Origin: Pseudomonadota bacterium
Lineage (GTDB): Bacteria > Pseudomonadota > Alphaproteobacteria > Caulobacterales > Caulobacteraceae
Length of the DNA stretch: 35,029 bases
NCBI GenBank assembly: GCA_023390245.1
Contig: JAEWDF010000072.1
Span: 1-35,029, forward strand
Direction of reading: 5' to 3'
Below the pieces are notes generated by a model, which worked only from the letters and a program-made list of their open reading frames with translations, was not told the DNA's origin and ran no database searches. A program made the position numbers and the translations under genes. Within the stretch, counting starts at the first letter, position 1. Each line of letters starts with the position of its first letter. Positions 32,251 to 35,029 of this stretch are shown here, piece by piece.

Positions 32251-32296
32251 CTCCCCGAAGGTCGTGAACCAATGAAAGACGAAAAGGCTCGGGGAG
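32251..32296. repeat. 8-bp inverted repeat in the DUF4168/nuclease intergenic region
   Basis: CTCCCCGA (32251-32258) and TCGGGGAG (32289-32296) are perfect reverse complements 30 bases apart, between divergent genes. It may be part of a leader stem or an operator pair; I cannot say which. Confidence 0.35.
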
Positions 32297-32399
32297 TCCG
32301 CCACATATAGGAAGCTGCGGCGTATCCGGCAAATTTCGCGGGGTGGAGGCGCGTCCGGCGATGGGCTAGACGGCCTGATCCGTTGTGGGGTTCCTGATC

Positions 32400-33419
32400 A
32401 TGAAACGTCTCGTCATCGCCACCCTGGCCCTCCTGGCTGTCGCCGCGCCCGCCGTCACCGTCGACGCCTGGGGCAACACCGGGCACCGGCTGATCGGGGT
32501 GGCGGCGATGCGCGCCCTGCCGAACGATCTGCCCGCCTTCCTGCGCACCCCCGGCGCCGTCGCCGACGTCGGCGAACTGGCGCGCGAGCCCGATCGCTGG
32601 AAGGGCGCCGGCCAGCCGCACGACCGCGAACGCGACACCGCTCACTTCATCGACCTGGACGACAACGGTCATGTGTTCGATGCACGCGGCATGGCGCTGA
32701 CCGACCTGCCGCGGCTGAAGTCGGATTACGATTCCGCCCTGACCCAGGCGGGGCTCAGCGTCAACGACACGGGCTGGCTGCCCTACGCCATGATGGACGC
32801 CTGGCAGAACCTGGAGCGCGACTTCGCCTATTGGCGCGTGCTGAACGCCGCCGAAGCGCGCGAGACGAACATGGAGCGCCGCGCCTGGTACCGCGCGGAC
32901 CGCGAGCGCCGCGAAGCCCTGATCCTGCGCGATGCGGGCATCTTGGGCCACTATGTCGGCGACGGGTCCCAGCCGCACCATGCGACGATCCACTTCAACG
33001 GCTGGGGCGACTATCCGAACCCGGAACGCTTCACCAATTCCCGCAAGACCCACGCCGCCTTCGAAGGCGCCTTCACCGGCCGCGTGGCGCGGCTGGACGC
33101 CATCGAGGCGGGCATGACGCCGCTGAACGCCGACGGCTTCGACATGAAGGCGCGCACGGTCGCCTATCTGACCACGACGGTCGGCACAGTGATCCCCTTC
33201 TATCGCCTGGAGAAGGCCGGCGGCTTCGCCGAAGGGGATGCGCGCGGCGCCGCCTTCGCCACCGAACGGCTGGCCGCCGGCGCCAGCGAACTGCGCGACT
33301 GGATCACGGCCGCCTGGCGCGCCTCGGCCCGCTCCTCCATCGGCTGGCCGGCGGTCAAGGTCGCCGAGGTCGAAGCCGGCGCGGTCGATCCGTGGCTCTC
33401 GATGGTGGGCGAGGACTGA
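32400..33419 (+). CDS. Exported S1/P1-family nuclease
   Basis: This 339-residue protein has a signal peptide (MKRLVIATLALLAVAAPAVT, then VDA) that would leave tryptophan 24 at the mature N-terminus, the hallmark of S1/P1 nucleases, where the N-terminal Trp binds zinc. Further candidate zinc ligands are H29 in WGNTGHRLIG, D65, H82 in DTAHFIDLDD, and H184, D188 and H193/H194 in GHYVGDGSQPHH. These enzymes cleave single-stranded DNA/RNA and remove 3' phosphates. I chose the ATG at 32400; a GTG five codons earlier would interrupt the signal peptide. The TrmJ-like gene starts two bases after its stop, so they are co-transcribed. Confidence 0.85.
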   Translation: MKRLVIATLALLAVAAPAVTVDAWGNTGHRLIGVAAMRALPNDLPAFLRTPGAVADVGELAREPDRWKGAGQPHDRERDTAHFIDLDDNGHVFDARGMALTDLPRLKSDYDSALTQAGLSVNDTGWLPYAMMDAWQNLERDFAYWRVLNAAEARETNMERRAWYRADRERREALILRDAGILGHYVGDGSQPHHATIHFNGWGDYPNPERFTNSRKTHAAFEGAFTGRVARLDAIEAGMTPLNADGFDMKARTVAYLTTTVGTVIPFYRLEKAGGFAEGDARGAAFATERLAAGASELRDWITAAWRASARSSIGWPAVKVAEVEAGAVDPWLSMVGED

Positions 33420-33421
33420 TC

Positions 33422-34198
33422 TTGGCCGAGCTTACGCCGCCCGTCGTCATCCTGGACAAGCCGCAACTGGCCGACAACATCGGCGCGGTCGCCCGCGTCA
33501 TGGCCAACTTCGGCCTGTCGGACCTGCGTCTGGTCAGCCCGCGCGACGGCTGGCCTCAAGACCGCGCCTGGGCCACGGCGTCGGGCGCCGACTGGGTTCT
33601 GGACGGTGTGCGGGTGTTCGACACGGTGGCCGACGCCATCGCCGACCTGACCACCGTCTTCGCCACCACCGCCCGTCCGCGCGAGACGCGCCAGCCGGTG
33701 CGGACACCGCGCGAATCCAGCCGCATCCTGTACGATGACACTGCCTCCGGCCTGACCACCGGCCTCCTGTTCGGCGGCGAGCGGGCCGGGCTGGAGACGA
33801 CCGACATCGCCCTGTGCGCCGGCATCGTCACCATCCCGATCGACCCCCGGCACCACTCGCTGAACCTCGCGCAGGCGGTGGCGATCAACGCCTATGAGTG
33901 GCGCACGATGGTGCTCGACGCCCCGCCGCCGCGCTTCCGCGAAGGCGAGCCGCCGGCGTCCAACGAACTGCTGGTCGGCATGTACGAGCATCTGGAAAGC
34001 GAACTGGAGCAGGGGGGCTTCTTCCATCCGCCGGAGAAGAAGCGTTCGATGAGTCAGAACCTGCGCGTCATGCTGGGTCGCGCCGCCTTCACCGAGCAGG
34101 AGGTCGCCACCTTCCGCGGCGTGATCCACGCCCTGGCCAAGGGCCGCGGCCGGGTGCTGGCCAAGCTGGCGGCGCAGAAGGCCAAGAGCGGCGAGTGA
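33422..34198 (+). CDS. TrmJ-like tRNA/rRNA 2'-O-methyltransferase (SpoU class)
   Basis: This 258-residue protein has the trefoil-knot methyltransferase pattern: PVVILDKPQLADNIGAVARV (NIGAVAR), MANFGLSDLRLVSPRDGWPQ, GLLFGGERAGLE (SAM knot motif), and IPIDPRHHSLNLAQAVAINAYE. The C-terminal helical extension (PPEKKRSMSQNLRVMLGRA) matches TrmJ, which methylates position 32 of tRNA. The start is TTG at 33422 with GAGG seven bases upstream; no ATG exists near the family start. Its stop overlaps the ynfA GTG by 4 bases. The call to TrmJ over other SpoU members rests on length and C-terminal pattern. Confidence 0.88.
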   Translation: MAELTPPVVILDKPQLADNIGAVARVMANFGLSDLRLVSPRDGWPQDRAWATASGADWVLDGVRVFDTVADAIADLTTVFATTARPRETRQPVRTPRESSRILYDDTASGLTTGLLFGGERAGLETTDIALCAGIVTIPIDPRHHSLNLAQAVAINAYEWRTMVLDAPPPRFREGEPPASNELLVGMYEHLESELEQGGFFHPPEKKRSMSQNLRVMLGRAAFTEQEVATFRGVIHALAKGRGRVLAKLAAQKAKSGE

Positions 34199-34518
34199 AG
34201 CTGGCCCTCATCTATCCACTGGCGGCGCTGGCCGAGATCGGCGGGTGTTTCGCCTTCTGGGCCTGGCTGAAGCTGGGGCGGTCGCCGCTGTGGCTGGCGC
34301 CGGGCGTGGCCAGCCTGATCGTCTTCGCCTGGCTGCTGACGCTGGCGCCGACGGATGCGGCGGGACGGGCGTTCGCAGCCTATGGCGGGGTCTATATCTG
34401 CGCCTCCCTGGCCTGGATGGCGCTGGTGGAGAAGACGGCGCCGGACCGCTGGGACGTGCTGGGCGGGGCGATCTGCCTGGTCGGCGCGGCCGTGGTGCTG
34501 TTCGGGCCGCGCGCCTAG
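34195..34518 (+). CDS. YnfA-family small membrane protein (UPF0060)
   Basis: This 107-residue protein has four membrane helices, and family landmarks are plain: ALAEIGGCFAFWAWLKLGRS, AYGGVYICASLAWMALVEKT and DRWDVLGGAICLVGAAVVLF. YnfA proteins are small multidrug-resistance-like membrane proteins of unsettled function. The start is GTG at 34195 (GTGA overlap with the trmJ stop); longer upstream starts belong to the overlapping gene. It ends in a 4-base overlap with the convergent gene at the window edge. Confidence 0.9.
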   Translation: MKLALIYPLAALAEIGGCFAFWAWLKLGRSPLWLAPGVASLIVFAWLLTLAPTDAAGRAFAAYGGVYICASLAWMALVEKTAPDRWDVLGGAICLVGAAVVLFGPRA

Positions 34519-35027
34519 CCCAGGCCCAGAAGGTCCGACCAGCGCCAGCGGCGGGTTCCCAAGGCCAGCTTGGCGCCGTTCGCGCTGTCGTCCAGAGAGA
34601 CGACGGCCAGGCCGCTCATCGCCTGGGTGCGGCATTCGGCGGGGGCGAAGGCGACCTCCAGCGCGATGGCCTGGCGCACGCCGGCCAGCCCCTTGCCGGC
34701 CTGGCCCTGGCTTTGCAGCCAGTCGCCGTTCCAGACCTGGATGGCCTTGCCGGCTGCGTGCAGGTCGCGGTGGGCGGCCTCGACCGCGCCCTTGACGCCG
34801 GCGTTGCGGCGCAGGGCGTCCTGCACCCGCTGGAGCATGTCGCAACCGCCGCCGGAGCCAGAGCCGCCGGCTCCCGAGCCCGTTCCTCCGCCGCCTCCGC
34901 CAACGCCCTGGCCCACATGGGCGGCGCCGGCCAGGGCGCCCGCGCCGATCAACGGAAGGGGTGGGCCGGGCGGCGCGGCGGCGACCTGGAGCGGTTCGAC
35001 GTCCGGCGGCGGCTGCAGCCGGGCGGG
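34515..35027 (-). CDS. Glycine/proline-rich hypothetical protein, N-terminus outside the window
   Basis: The minus-strand frame is open to the window edge; about 170 residues are visible and the start is missing. It has a proline-rich segment (LQPPPDVEPLQVAAAPPGPP), a hydrophobic patch (LIGAGALAGAA), a glycine/serine-rich linker around GGGGGGTGSGAGGSGSGGG, then a compact domain CDMLQRVQDALRRNAGVKGA ... VWNGDWLQSQGQAGKGLAGV ... AFAPAECRTQAMSGLAVVSL. The layout suggests an envelope-associated protein with a periplasmic C-terminal domain. I cannot name a family. The conserved-looking VWNGDW and cysteines (CDM, ECR) are the best handles. Confidence 0.6.
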   Translation of the reverse strand, partial: PARLQPPPDVEPLQVAAAPPGPPLPLIGAGALAGAAHVGQGVGGGGGGTGSGAGGSGSGGGCDMLQRVQDALRRNAGVKGAVEAAHRDLHAAGKAIQVWNGDWLQSQGQAGKGLAGVRQAIALEVAFAPAECRTQAMSGLAVVSLDDSANGAKLALGTRRWRWSDLLGLG

Positions 35028-35029
35028 AC

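Overview
The window is GC-rich, densely coded, alphaproteobacterial chromosomal DNA. The rRNA/tRNA-fMet sequences, a PleC-like kinase, the Rrf2/sulfate gene set and many TonB/porin-type envelope genes all fit the Caulobacteraceae; Brevundimonas is my best guess. That assignment comes from recognising protein families, not from a database comparison.

Layout. The first 540 bases are the tail of an rRNA operon: 23S 3' end, 5S, tRNA-fMet and a hairpin. Bases 540-1083 hold two eroded gene fragments, a serine-recombinase C-terminus abutting the tRNA and the N-terminus of an FAD/NAD(P)-binding protein. Bases 1096-6769 form a minus-strand sulfate-uptake block: Rrf2 regulator, sulfate-binding lipoprotein, CysT, CysW, CysA and an AlgE-like outer-membrane porin. 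A VOC protein follows on the plus strand. Bases 7528-11311 are a tight three-gene minus-strand operon: N-formylglutamate amidohydrolase family, DUF1704/QEGLA HExxxH metallopeptidase family and GshB-like ATP-grasp ligase. A decayed stretch with a PhoD-like phosphatase remnant follows (11312-11844), then a small XRE regulator, an exported prolyl oligopeptidase and a cation-diffusion-facilitator transporter.

Bases 15556-21522 are a minus-strand signalling operon with 4-base overlaps throughout: CHASE3-GAF-histidine kinase with three receiver domains, CheR, CheB, and a receiver-histidine kinase. It has no chemoreceptor, CheA or CheW, so it looks like a stress or envelope signalling module and not a flagellar chemotaxis system. 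Next come a ZnuD-like TonB receptor with a Zur-type palindrome over its promoter, a PleC-like two-PAS kinase, a hypothetical protein, a two-CBS protein and an exported VWA (YfbK-like) protein. A KefB/C-type K+/H+ antiporter diverges from the VWA gene. The right end has a duplicated DUF4168 protein, then S1/P1 nuclease, TrmJ-like RNA methyltransferase and YnfA as a coupled plus-strand trio. A glycine-rich hypothetical protein runs off the window.

The strongest candidate for an under-described system is the amidohydrolase, HExxxH protease and ATP-grasp operon. Its pairing of an ATP-grasp ligase with a DUF1704 metalloprotease resembles the eukaryotic tubulin tyrosine ligase/carboxypeptidase pair. 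This is a hypothesis from domain content, not a demonstrated function.
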